Shown here: in pieces, positions 43,631 through 52,201 of the stretch
Layout of the letters: every line of letters begins with the position of its first letter
Position numbering within the stretch: the stretch's first letter is position 1
Source: Clostridiales bacterium
Lineage (GTDB): Bacteria > Bacillota > Clostridia > Saccharofermentanales > Saccharofermentanaceae
Length of the DNA stretch: 52,271 nt
Direction: 5' to 3'
Assembly (NCBI GenBank): GCA_017617995.1
Contig: JAFZVE010000052.1
Location: 1-52,271, forward strand
Position numbers and translations under genes: made by a program
Notes under the pieces: model-generated
The model's input: the letters and a program-made list of their open reading frames with translations, nothing else
Told to the model about the DNA's origin: nothing
Databases searched by the model: none

Positions 43631-44863
43631 ATGCAGAGAGTGCTGGTTATTGGTTGTGGTAAATTGGCTAGAGCGGTCATCCCGTTGATTGCTCAGAACA
43701 ATACTTGTTTCCGCGAGGTGTGCCTGAGTGGCCGCTCGAAGGAGAAATGCGACGCGTACAAGGCAAAATATTCGAACGATAAGCAGAAGATCGTCACGGC
43801 GTACGCGGATATCCGGAATAAGGAGAAGACGCTCCTGATGGCGAAGATCTATCACCCGGATCTGGTGATCAACCTCGCGCCTTCGTCGCTGAATCTTCAG
43901 GTGATGGAACTGTGCCTGGAGATGGGCGCCAATTACATCGACGCCTCCCTATATATCCCGAAGGGCTCTTCCGTCTGCGATATCAATGCCGAGTATGCCT
44001 ATGACCAGAGATTCCGCGAGAAGGGACTTACGGCGATCATCGGGTGTGGTTTTAACCCCGGCGTGATCAATGCTTTTGCACAGTATGCGGCTTTTAAACT
44101 GGTGGACGATATCCAGAACATCGATATCCTGGACATGAATGCAGGTACCAACGCTCACCCCTATCTCATGAATACTCCCATGATGACCTCACTCCGGCAG
44201 ATCTCTTCGGAGAGCCGTATGTGGATGAAGGGACATATTGCGAGTGTGCCGCCGATGAGTGTGCAGGCGAAGTATTCCTTCCCGGAGATCGGTAAGCGCA
44301 ATCTCTACATGGTCGATCACGAAGTCATCGATGCCCTGAGCGGCGAGGTGCCGGATGCGACGACGATCCGCTATTTCTCGGCATTTAAGCGCCCGTTCCT
44401 GTCGATGGTCAAGATCCTGCGCGAAGTCGGAATGACCTCGGTGACACCTGTTGATATCGACGGACAGCGTATCGCGCCGCTCGATTTTCTCTACGAAGTC
44501 ATGCCGCAGCAGGAAGATGTCGTCGCGACTGCCCGTGGTAAGACCGGTGTCGGTATGCTTATCCACGGCAGCAAGGACGGTGTTGGCAAGCAGTATCTCA
44601 TCTATACTCTGGTGGACCATCAGGAATGCTTCGAGAAATTCGGTGCTTCGGTTACCGACTTCATGGCGGCGGCCGGACTTGTATCCGGTGCGATCCTGAT
44701 GATCATCGGCCTGTGGAAGAGCGAAGGTGTGCACATGGTGTCGGAGTTCGATCCGCTTCCGTTCCTCAAGGAACTGACGAATCAGGGCTTCACATATAAG
44801 CTTCAGGAAAATGCACCGGAGCTTGATGTGACTTCAGCTCCCGGTGACGATGAAGATAACTAA
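43631..44863 (+). CDS. Saccharopine dehydrogenase family protein, probable carboxynorspermidine dehydrogenase
   Basis: The 410-aa protein resembles carboxynorspermidine/carboxyspermidine dehydrogenase, which reductively condenses aspartate semialdehyde with a diamine in the alternative polyamine route. A Rossmann start VLVIGCGKLARA, GCGFNPGVINAFAQYAA, DMNAGTNAHPY, VDIDGQRIAPLDFL and a C-terminal GLWKSEGVHMVSEFDP match that family in order. nspC, the usual partner decarboxylase, is not adjacent; instead the degenerate HAD/uridine-kinase-like gene is 14 bp upstream. The ATG has AAGGAGG. Confidence 0.83.
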   Translation: MQRVLVIGCGKLARAVIPLIAQNNTCFREVCLSGRSKEKCDAYKAKYSNDKQKIVTAYADIRNKEKTLLMAKIYHPDLVINLAPSSLNLQVMELCLEMGANYIDASLYIPKGSSVCDINAEYAYDQRFREKGLTAIIGCGFNPGVINAFAQYAAFKLVDDIQNIDILDMNAGTNAHPYLMNTPMMTSLRQISSESRMWMKGHIASVPPMSVQAKYSFPEIGKRNLYMVDHEVIDALSGEVPDATTIRYFSAFKRPFLSMVKILREVGMTSVTPVDIDGQRIAPLDFLYEVMPQQEDVVATARGKTGVGMLIHGSKDGVGKQYLIYTLVDHQECFEKFGASVTDFMAAAGLVSGAILMIIGLWKSEGVHMVSEFDPLPFLKELTNQGFTYKLQENAPELDVTSAPGDDEDN

Positions 44864-46554
44864 GATTCAGGTTTTTCCAGTTTATCAGAGGACCGGGATT
44901 CTTTCTGAAGACCCGGTTCTTTTTTTGTCGCGAGCATATAGAGTGTGGCCAGAACAAGAAATGACAGCCCGGAGATCCAGCCGCCGGCTATACTTCCCGG
45001 TGCAGTATAGTGCAGGTGGATGATATAACTTCCGGCCGGTGCGTCGGCACAGATCCAGGCACCGCGGTACGAACTGACCTTTGTCTTTGCGCCGTTTAAA
45101 TATATGGACCAGCCGTCTTCGGCGGGGATGTTCGTCAGAATCGCGGAATCAGAAGCAATCAGGGCTTCGGCAGTGATCCCGTCCGAGTCTTTCTCAAGTG
45201 AAGTGATGCCGAAATTGGAGCTGTCGGTAAACGCCTCCCAGTTTATAGAATTGAGATGACCGAACCGGACGGACGCACCTATTAGATCCTCGGGATCAGA
45301 GGAGGTGAACCTGAGGTTCAGTGTCTGTCCGACATTGTACGTACCGAGCGACAGAAGGACCGTACCGTGGCTGTTTCTTATCGTCGAGATAGATCTGTCG
45401 TTGAGAAAGACTTCCACATCTGAACTTCGATTCGGGAGTGTAACGGCACAGTACAGTGGATCCATGAAGAGTGTGGTGACGGAGCAGGTGATGGTCGTGG
45501 TATCTGTGTAGACAAGTTCACCGGAGGAGGTATTCTGGAACGGCTGAATCGAGAGCGCCGGCCAGAGAGTATAGAACCATTCGTTGAGAAATGTAAATTG
45601 TGACTCGTAGTCGGTGGCCGAAGTGGTCAGATGCTGTGGGGACACGATGAGTACGGAAGGAGAGGTATCGAGAAGCCTGGCGGTGGCCGCGCTGTGGAAG
45701 GTCACATCCGAGCGGTAAAGACCGGTGTCATTTCCCAGTTCCTGAAGAAAACGTGCCGAAGGCTCACCTTTCCCGAGTGCGCAGGGGATCTGCATATACT
45801 GCGGAAGAAGGATGCAGGCGCAAATTCCCAGACTAAGAAGCGACGAAAGAATGCGCTCCTTTGACCGGGAATGCCCCGATAAGGCGAATGTGATGGCGAG
45901 AACAGGAAGGACAAGAAGTGACCAGGCAGCGCTACTGAGAAGACAGGCGCTAAGGACGATGATATACGATATGAAAGGCTTCCCGCTCTGCGGATCGCGA
46001 CGAAGAAGGAGCAGGAGGACACAGGGGAGAAGGAAGGCGGTATCGGCCACAGGGAAGCGAAGGAGCAAGCAGAGCAGGACGGTCAGCGCACTATAGAGAA
46101 AACCCAGAACATGGCAGGTGAAGATCTTGCGAGTATGACTTGAGGAATCCCGACTGACCTTGCGGAGCAGGTGAAAAAAGAAAGCGGTGCCGGCGCCGAG
46201 GCGAAGCGCACTGAGGAACGAGAGAACCTGCGGATGGACTTTCTCGGGAAGAAGGGAGGCAGGGAAGGAGAGGATCCCGCCGAATCCTCCGAGAAGGAGG
46301 CGGTAGAAGCTCATACCCATACCGTCATCGAAAGTGTAACTTCCAAAATCTCCGTGAAGTAGACGACTCCGGAAGACAGTCAAAGCAGACATTTCACGAG
46401 AACCGAATCCGAACGGGCAAGATACATAGATGTCTGTCAATGCAAAGAGGAGAAACCAAAAAACAAAGCAGAATACCCCGTTAAGAAGAGGCTGGGAGAA
46501 GGAGCGCCCGAGTTTAGCGGGTGTTTCGGTTTTTGACTTTTTCTTTTCCGCCAT
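44860..46554 (-). CDS. YfhO-like membrane protein (short form)
   Basis: The 564-aa protein has a cytosolic basic start, about seven membrane helices in its first half, a large outside beta-rich region (about 300-520) and one last helix (about 528-548). The segment ILTNIPAEDGWSIYLNGAKT followed by a GAWICADAPAGSYIIHLHYTAPG block is typical of the YfhO family, which in Gram-positives is implicated in glycosylating lipoteichoic acid. It is shorter than the usual 800-900 aa. Its 3' end overlaps the upstream convergent gene by 4 bp and contains that gene's terminator. Confidence 0.75.
   Translation of the reverse strand: MAEKKKSKTETPAKLGRSFSQPLLNGVFCFVFWFLLFALTDIYVSCPFGFGSREMSALTVFRSRLLHGDFGSYTFDDGMGMSFYRLLLGGFGGILSFPASLLPEKVHPQVLSFLSALRLGAGTAFFFHLLRKVSRDSSSHTRKIFTCHVLGFLYSALTVLLCLLLRFPVADTAFLLPCVLLLLLRRDPQSGKPFISYIIVLSACLLSSAAWSLLVLPVLAITFALSGHSRSKERILSSLLSLGICACILLPQYMQIPCALGKGEPSARFLQELGNDTGLYRSDVTFHSAATARLLDTSPSVLIVSPQHLTTSATDYESQFTFLNEWFYTLWPALSIQPFQNTSSGELVYTDTTTITCSVTTLFMDPLYCAVTLPNRSSDVEVFLNDRSISTIRNSHGTVLLSLGTYNVGQTLNLRFTSSDPEDLIGASVRFGHLNSINWEAFTDSSNFGITSLEKDSDGITAEALIASDSAILTNIPAEDGWSIYLNGAKTKVSSYRGAWICADAPAGSYIIHLHYTAPGSIAGGWISGLSFLVLATLYMLATKKEPGLQKESRSSDKLEKPES
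44892..44927 (+). terminator. Terminator of the HAD/kinase-dehydrogenase operon inside the YfhO-like gene
   Basis: ACCGGG (44892-44897) pairs with CCCGGT (44912-44917), followed by TCTTTTTTT. It lies on the plus strand within the 3' coding end of the antisense YfhO-like gene. Confidence 0.7.
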
Positions 46555-46644
46555 GAGATTCCTTTCCGGATAAGTGATCCACGGAAGACCCGTGTTTAGA
46601 TCGTATCTTCCGCCTTTGTTTCACCCATGATAACACACCCTAAG

Positions 46645-46673
46645 TTGAAATACTGTGTAAAATCTGTTATATT
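46645..46673 (+). promoter_or_regulatory. Promoter of the CNNM/CorC-type gene
   Basis: TTGAAA (46645-46650), a 17-nt spacer and TATATT (46668-46673) form a near-consensus promoter. The 90-nt leader carries a hairpin CCGCAGA-TCT-TCTGCGG (46722-46738) just 5' of the ribosome-binding site, which could modulate translation. Confidence 0.75.
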
Positions 46674-46762
46674 CGTGCTTAACTACTATATTATCGCGAA
46701 AACAAACGAGCACAGTTTAAGCCGCAGATCTTCTGCGGAATACAGGAAGGAAAGGAAAGAAC

Positions 46763-48103
46763 GTGCCTGACGACAGTATAGGCCAAATAGTATTTGACCT
46801 GGTCATAGTTTTTATTTTCATTCTCATTAACGCCTTTTTCTCGGCTGCCGAGATGGCGGTGATTTCCCTTAATGATGCCAAGATCAAAAAACAGGCTGAG
46901 GACGGAGACAAGAAGTCCAAGAAAGTCCTGCGTTTCATCGAGAATCCATCTGCTTTTTTAGCGACCATCCAGGTCGGCGTAACACTCGCCGGCTTCATGG
47001 CCAGTGCTTTTGCCGCGAACCGCTTCACGGGAAGACTGACCGCCTGGCTCGACCCGAACGGGAGATTCTCGTTCCTCGGGACACTCTGCACCGTTCTCGT
47101 GACCGTGATCCTCTCTTATTTCTCGCTGGTTTTCGGCGAACTCGTTCCGAAGCGCATCGCGCAGAACAACGCCGAGAGACTGGCTTTCCGCTCGGCAAAT
47201 ACAGTCCGGGCCTTCGGCACGCTGATGAAGCCGTTCGTCCGTTTCCTGACCCTGTCGACGAATGCGGTGCTGAGACTTCTGCATATCGATCCGGAGGTAA
47301 AGGAGACGAATGTCACCGAGGAAGAGATCCGCATGATGGTCGATGTCGGTTCGGAAGAGGGCTCCATCGAGGATTCCGAGAAGCAGATGATCCAGAACAT
47401 CTTCGAGTTTAACGATAAGGACGTCGTGGAGATCATGACGCACAGAAAAAAGATCGTGGCGCTTCCGATCGATGCGACCTACGAAGAGGTCATGAATATC
47501 GCTCGTAACGAGAAGTACACTCGTATCCCGATTTATAAGGAAACCATCGACGAGATCGTCGGCATCTTGCACATCAAGGATCTGCTGGGCCTGACAAACG
47601 AAAACGGGGATTTCTCTCTCGAGAAGATCATGCGTCCGCCGCTCTTCGTACATGAGACGAAGAAGATCTCCGATCTCTTCCATGAGATGAAGAAGGGTAA
47701 GATGCAGCTGGCCGTTATCGTAGACGAATACGGCGGAACCATGGGTATCGCGACCATCGAGGATATGCTCGAGGAGATCGTCGGTAACATCACGGACGAG
47801 TTTGACGAAGAGGAGCAGCAGCTCCTGAACATGAACGACGGCGGCTATCTGGTACAGGGCGATATGACCCTGAGCGACCTCGAGGAGGCCATCGGCGTCG
47901 ATCTCGACAGTGAGGACTACGATACCATCGCAGGTCTGACCTTAAGTCTTCTGGACCGTGTCCCGGACCATGGCGAGACGCCGGAAGTACAGTATAAGAA
48001 TGTAAAGATCAAGGTCATTCAGGTGGAGGAAAACTGGATTTCCAAGCTCCTCCTGCACGTGATCCCGGAAGAAAAAGAAGAAGAATCCGAAGACGAAGAG
48101 TAA
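46763..48103 (+). CDS. CNNM/HlyC-CorC family transporter
   Basis: The 446-aa protein has an N-terminal DUF21 transmembrane domain (about 1-185, three to four helices), a pair of CBS domains (about 205-330, with IMTHRKKIVALPI and TRIPIYKETIDEIVGILHIKD) and a C-terminal CorC_HlyC transporter-associated domain. Members export or regulate Mg2+ (CorB, MpfA). Translation starts with GTG at 46763 after AAGGAAAG. It is followed after 68 bp by a small membrane-protein gene on the same strand. Confidence 0.92.
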   Translation: MPDDSIGQIVFDLVIVFIFILINAFFSAAEMAVISLNDAKIKKQAEDGDKKSKKVLRFIENPSAFLATIQVGVTLAGFMASAFAANRFTGRLTAWLDPNGRFSFLGTLCTVLVTVILSYFSLVFGELVPKRIAQNNAERLAFRSANTVRAFGTLMKPFVRFLTLSTNAVLRLLHIDPEVKETNVTEEEIRMMVDVGSEEGSIEDSEKQMIQNIFEFNDKDVVEIMTHRKKIVALPIDATYEEVMNIARNEKYTRIPIYKETIDEIVGILHIKDLLGLTNENGDFSLEKIMRPPLFVHETKKISDLFHEMKKGKMQLAVIVDEYGGTMGIATIEDMLEEIVGNITDEFDEEEQQLLNMNDGGYLVQGDMTLSDLEEAIGVDLDSEDYDTIAGLTLSLLDRVPDHGETPEVQYKNVKIKVIQVEENWISKLLLHVIPEEKEEESEDEE

Positions 48104-48171
48104 TCTCCCGAAAGCACGCTGACACTGCCTGAAGCAGACGGCGTGAAAGGCATCTTTAGGAGGAACGGAAT

Positions 48172-48612
48172 ATGGCTGACGAAGATAAGAGCCTTCTGGA
48201 CAACACCACGAAAAAAGCCCGGAAAGAACAGGAGAAGCAGGCCAAGCGCACGGCGAAGAAGAACGGCGCGAAGAACGTCTGCCGTTTCGGTATCGTGCAG
48301 GGTATCCTGTCCTGGCTGGTGCTGGTCGCTTTCGTTGTGTCGTGGTTCTGCCTCCATAAGGCCGATCCTATGCCGACATGGTATCAGATCGTCGTGATGG
48401 GTATCCTTCAGATATGGGTGCGCGCCGAGAAATACATCTGCCTCGTCGTGTGGCTCATCTGTCGCCACCTGAAGAAGAAATACGAGTCGAAGGGCGAGAC
48501 CTTAAGTCCCGCGAAGCCGGCGATCATCATCAACCGTGCATATACCTTCGCCGGCGCGGTGCCGACACTCGTCGTACAGCTCGTGGTGTGGATCATGAGC
48601 ATCGTGAAGTGA
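48172..48612 (+). CDS. Small membrane protein of unknown function
   Basis: The 146-aa protein has a strongly basic, Lys-rich cytosolic N-terminus (about 1-38), then about three membrane helices (44-61, 74-98 and 124-145) separated by a basic loop. No family is recognised. AGGAGG precedes the ATG. It follows the CNNM transporter by 68 bp and may be its accessory subunit. Confidence 0.7.
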   Translation: MADEDKSLLDNTTKKARKEQEKQAKRTAKKNGAKNVCRFGIVQGILSWLVLVAFVVSWFCLHKADPMPTWYQIVVMGILQIWVRAEKYICLVVWLICRHLKKKYESKGETLSPAKPAIIINRAYTFAGAVPTLVVQLVVWIMSIVK

Positions 48613-48638
48613 GATCCCGAAATAGAATAAATCAGAAA

Positions 48639-48668
48639 GAGCCGGTCTTTTCGACCGGCTCTTTTTTC
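48639..48668. terminator. Bidirectional terminator between the small membrane gene and uppP
   Basis: GAGCCGGTC (48639-48647) pairs with GACCGGCTC (48653-48661) and is followed by TTTTTT on the plus strand; the minus strand also ends in T-rich sequence. Confidence 0.88.
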
Positions 48669-48690
48669 GAAGTATCAATACTTCAGAGAT

Positions 48691-49536
48691 TTACTTGATG
48701 CATGCGAAGTACAGGATCACGACGATACCGATGAAGATACGGTAGATACCGAAGATCTTGAAGTCGCGCTTCCTGATGTAATTCAGGAACAGACGGATCA
48801 CGAGAAGCGATACGGCAAAAGCAATGGCACAGCCGGCGAAGAGCGTGATGGCTTCGGTCGTGGTGAAGTGGAATCCGAACTTCAGGATCTTGATGAAACT
48901 CAGACCGAACATGACCGGAACGGCCATAAAGAATGTGAACTCCGCAGCAGCTTTTCTAGAGATGCCGATAGAAAGGGAACCGATGATGGTCGAGCCGGAA
49001 CGGGAAGTGCCCGGGATGATCGACAGGCACTGGAAAAGGCCGATGATGAAAGCATCCTTGAAGGACAGATCGTCGACGGAATCGACGCGCGGCTCTTTGC
49101 CTTTTCTCGACTGCTCGATGACGATGAGGATGAGACCGTAGACAGCCAGAGCCGCACCGATGATGTAGGGGGTCTGCAGGTGCGCTTCGACATAATCGTC
49201 GAAAAGAAGCGTGATGATGACGCCCGGGATGCAGGCCACGACGACCTTGAACCACATCATGAAGATCTCTTTCTTCACGTAGCACTTCTTACCGGCCATA
49301 CCGGGCTGTTCACCATAGCCGAAAGGCCACAGGCGCTTCCAGAATGTGACGACGACCGCCATGATGGCACCGAGCTGGATCACGATGAAGAACATGTTCT
49401 TAAATTCTTCGCTCTGGCTCAGCGGCATGATCGCATCCACCAGGAGCATATGTGCCGTGCTGCTTACGGGCAACCACTCCGTGATGCCCTCCACGATACC
49501 GATAATGATGATCTTTAACCATTCGAATGCTGTCAT
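48691..49536 (-). CDS. uppP: Undecaprenyl-diphosphatase UppP (BacA)
   Basis: This membrane phosphatase recycles undecaprenyl pyrophosphate, the lipid carrier for peptidoglycan and other glycans; overexpression confers bacitracin resistance. The protein is 281 aa with about eight helices. Both active-site blocks are visible: EGITEWLPVSSTAH near the N-terminus and PGTSRSGST in the second half. I use the ATG at 49536 (AAAGGTGGG upstream) instead of the longer frame to 49578. It is divergent from the DUF2809-HExxH gene with 57 bp between starts. Confidence 0.95.
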   Translation of the reverse strand: MTAFEWLKIIIIGIVEGITEWLPVSSTAHMLLVDAIMPLSQSEEFKNMFFIVIQLGAIMAVVVTFWKRLWPFGYGEQPGMAGKKCYVKKEIFMMWFKVVVACIPGVIITLLFDDYVEAHLQTPYIIGAALAVYGLILIVIEQSRKGKEPRVDSVDDLSFKDAFIIGLFQCLSIIPGTSRSGSTIIGSLSIGISRKAAAEFTFFMAVPVMFGLSFIKILKFGFHFTTTEAITLFAGCAIAFAVSLLVIRLFLNYIRKRDFKIFGIYRIFIGIVVILYFACIK

Positions 49537-49593
49537 TTTTGTCCCACCTTTGGTAATATGGTTTCCAGTATAGCACAATATTGCGAGGAGAAA

Positions 49594-50463
49594 ATGGAAA
49601 GAGAAAGACGCAGGATCCCGCCCAGATTTAAGTATACCGTGGTATTTCTTGCACTGTTCATGGTGGAGGTGCTGATCGCCCTGTTCGCGCGCGGCGCAGT
49701 CCGCGGCTACCTCGGCGACGTGCTCGTCATCCCCGCGATCTACTTCTTCCTGCGGGCGGTTTTCTTCCCGAAGGATTCAATCTTCTCCATCTACGTGCTT
49801 CCGTTTCTCTGCTATTTCACGGGGTGGCTCGCGGAAGTTCTTCAGGCTCTCCATGTGGCAAAAGCACTTGGGATCGAGTCTTCATCTCCGCTCGGCGTCA
49901 TGATCGGAGGGGTCTATGACTTAATGGACGGACTCTGCTACTTCCTGGGATTACTGCTGATCGGCGCATTTCTCGCGGCCGAGACGAAGTGGAAAGACGA
50001 CCGCCGCTGGTTCTATCCCGTGGCCGTTTTCCTTCACTGGACCTGGGGCTATATCCAGACCTCAGCCGGATTCTTCGTCTATCTGTGGTACATCAAGTGC
50101 CGCCACTACTACTATAAGGGTGTCGTTCGTACGGTCTGGCCGCTCGATGCAGGTGTATCTCTCGGCATGTTCATCTTCACACCGAAGGAACCGGATCCCG
50201 AAGACCAGAGCCAGTGGGCGAAGGAAGACCGTATCTACTGCGAAGAAGTGGCGATCCACGAATATGGACACACCTTCCAGTCCCTGCTGCTCGGACCTTT
50301 CTATCTCCTCGTGATCGGAATTCCGTCCCTCTTCTGGGCCAGCAGCAAAAGGATGCAGAACTTAAGACATAAGAGGAATATTCCCTATACGAGACTCTAC
50401 TGTGAGAAATGGGCATCCCGCTGGGGCGAGAAAGTCACGAAAGAGAAGGCCGACTGGCGGTAA
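49594..50463 (+). CDS. DUF2809 membrane domain fused to an HExxH metallopeptidase-like domain
   Basis: The 289-aa protein starts with a DUF2809-like membrane region (about 13-130; RGYLGDVLVIPAIYFFLRAV and YFTGWLAEVLQAL), with further helices to about 168. A C-terminal part holds IHEYGHTFQSLLLGPFYLLV with HExxH at 222-226 and a possible third metal ligand in YCEKWASRWG (Glu271). The spacing fits a zincin-like site near the membrane. The substrate is unknown. The ATG at 49594 has AGGAG; the longer frame to 49558 is less likely. Confidence 0.75.
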   Translation: MERERRRIPPRFKYTVVFLALFMVEVLIALFARGAVRGYLGDVLVIPAIYFFLRAVFFPKDSIFSIYVLPFLCYFTGWLAEVLQALHVAKALGIESSSPLGVMIGGVYDLMDGLCYFLGLLLIGAFLAAETKWKDDRRWFYPVAVFLHWTWGYIQTSAGFFVYLWYIKCRHYYYKGVVRTVWPLDAGVSLGMFIFTPKEPDPEDQSQWAKEDRIYCEEVAIHEYGHTFQSLLLGPFYLLVIGIPSLFWASSKRMQNLRHKRNIPYTRLYCEKWASRWGEKVTKEKADWR

Positions 50464-50519
50464 GTGTAAAAGGATCATGAAACTTCCCGCATCCCCACTT
50501 GCAAAAAGTTGAAAAACAC

Positions 50520-50533
50520 GCACAATTTTGTGC
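50520..50533. promoter_or_regulatory. Inverted repeat upstream of guaA
   Basis: GCACAA-TT-TTGTGC is a perfect 6-2-6 inverted repeat in the 152-bp leader of guaA, upstream of a TATTAT -10-like element near 50570. It may be an operator. I do not see a full purine riboswitch. Confidence 0.35.
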
Positions 50534-50615
50534 AGATTACGGATATTAAACCCCGGTGCTTTTGGAGTATTATATCGACATGAGAATTCCATAGTGTACA
50601 GGGGGAGGCACCACC

Positions 50616-52157
50616 ATGCAAAGTGAAATGATACTTGTCCTGGATTTCGGCGGTCAGTATAACCAGCTCATCGCGAGAAGAGTACGTGAGTTAAACGTCT
50701 ACTGTGAAGTCCATCCGTATAACATGCCGATCGAGAAGATCCGCGAGATGGCACCGAAGGGCATCATCTTCACCGGTGGTCCGAGCAATGTCTGTGACGA
50801 CGATGCACCCCGTTGCGATAAGGAGATCTTCGAACTGGGTATCCCGGTACTCGGTATCTGCTACGGCGCCCAGCTCATGAACTATCTCCTCGGTGGTAAG
50901 GTCGCCACCGCTCCCGTTAGAGAGTACGGTCATACCGAGGTCGATGTCGATAATGAGACAGTGCTTTTCAGGCATGTATCTTCTAAGACCGTCTGCTGGA
51001 TGAGCCACACGGTCTATATCGCCGAAGCCGCTCCGGGATTCACGGTCACCGCCACCACGAAGGTCTGCCCGGTTGCCGCTGCACAGAACGTCGAGAAGGG
51101 TCTCTACTGCGTACAGTTCCATCCGGAAGTTTCCCATACGGTCGAGGGCAATAAGATGCTCGAGAATTTCCTCAAGCGTGTCTGCAAATGTAAGTGCGAC
51201 TGGAAGATGGACTCTTTCGTCGAGACTTCCATCCGTGAGATCCGTGAGAAGGTCGGCTCCGGCCGTGTCCTCTGCGCACTCTCCGGTGGTGTCGATTCTT
51301 CTGTTGCTGCTGTTCTTCTTTCTAAAGCAGTCGGTAAGCAGCTTACCTGCGTATTCGTAGACCACGGTCTCCTTCGTAAGAATGAGGGTGACGAAGTTGA
51401 AGCAGTATTCGGTCCGGAGGGCCCGTACGATCTGAACTTCGTCCGCGTCAATGCCCAGGAGCGTTTCTACAGTAAGCTCGCCGGCGTCGAAGAGCCGGAG
51501 AAGAAGAGAAAGATCATCGGCGAAGAATTCATCCGTGTATTTGAAGAAGAAGCGAAGAAGATCGGTGCGGTCGACTTCCTCGTTCAGGGTACCATCTATC
51601 CGGACGTCATCGAATCCGGCCTCGGAAAGAGCGCGGTCATCAAGTCCCACCACAACGTCGGCGGACTTCCGGACTGCGTTGACTTTAAGGAGATCATCGA
51701 GCCGCTGCGTCTGCTCTTTAAGGACGAAGTAAGAAAGGCCGGCCTCGAGCTCGGCATCCCGGAGAATCTCGTATTCCGTCAGCCGTTCCCGGGTCCGGGT
51801 CTGGCGATCCGCATCATCGGCGAAGTTACTGCCGAGAAGGTCCGTCTCGTTCAGGACGCCGATGCGATCTTCCGTCAGGAGATGGCGAAAGCCGGTCTCG
51901 ACAGAAATGCGAACCAGTACTTCGCAGCCCTGACGAATATGCGTTCCGTCGGCTGCATGGGCGATGAGCGAACCTACGATTATGCCTGCGTCATCCGCGC
52001 GGTAACGACGACAGACTTCATGACGGCCGAGTTCGCGGAACTTCCGTGGAGCTTGATCGGACGCGTCTCCTCGAGAATCGTAAACGAGGTCAAGGGTATC
52101 AACCGCGTCCTCTACGACTGCACAGGAAAACCGCCGGCCACGATCGAACTCGAATAA
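50616..52157 (+). CDS. guaA: GMP synthase (glutamine-hydrolysing)
   Basis: GuaA aminates XMP to GMP with ATP and glutamine. The 513-aa protein has an N-terminal class I glutamine amidotransferase domain (GICYGAQL nucleophile Cys; FHPEVSHT His), a PP-loop ATP pyrophosphatase domain ([11 protein letters not shown]) and the dimerisation domain ending [12 protein letters not shown], the normal family terminus. GGGGGAGG precedes the ATG. The 3' end of guaA is a known integration site for mobile elements, and the coding end here is intact. Confidence 0.97.
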   Translation: MQSEMILVLDFGGQYNQLIARRVRELNVYCEVHPYNMPIEKIREMAPKGIIFTGGPSNVCDDDAPRCDKEIFELGIPVLGICYGAQLMNYLLGGKVATAPVREYGHTEVDVDNETVLFRHVSSKTVCWMSHTVYIAEAAPGFTVTATTKVCPVAAAQNVEKGLYCVQFHPEVSHTVEGNKMLENFLKRVCKCKCDWKMDSFVETSIREIREKVGSGRVLCALSGGVDSSVAAVLLSKAVGKQLTCVFVDHGLLRKNEGDEVEAVFGPEGPYDLNFVRVNAQERFYSKLAGVEEPEKKRKIIGEEFIRVFEEEAKKIGAVDFLVQGTIYPDVIESGLGKSAVIKSHHNVGGLPDCVDFKEIIEPLRLLFKDEVRKAGLELGIPENLVFRQPFPGPGLAIRIIGEVTAEKVRLVQDADAIFRQEMAKAGLDRNANQYFAALTNMRSVGCMGDERTYDYACVIRAVTTTDFMTAEFAELPWSLIGRVSSRIVNEVKGINRVLYDCTGKPPATIELE

Positions 52158-52170
52158 TGGAAAATCCTTT

Positions 52171-52201
52171 GAAAGCCCCTATTTGTAGGGCTTTCATTTT
52201 T
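52171..52201 (+). terminator. Terminator of guaA
   Basis: GAAAGCCC (52171-52178) pairs with GGGCTTTC (52188-52195), followed by ATTTTTG. Confidence 0.8.

Noticed and set aside
50464..50615. Possible guanine riboswitch before guaA
   Set aside because: I could not identify the conserved three-way-junction loops in this short leader; only a small inverted repeat and -10-like element are visible.
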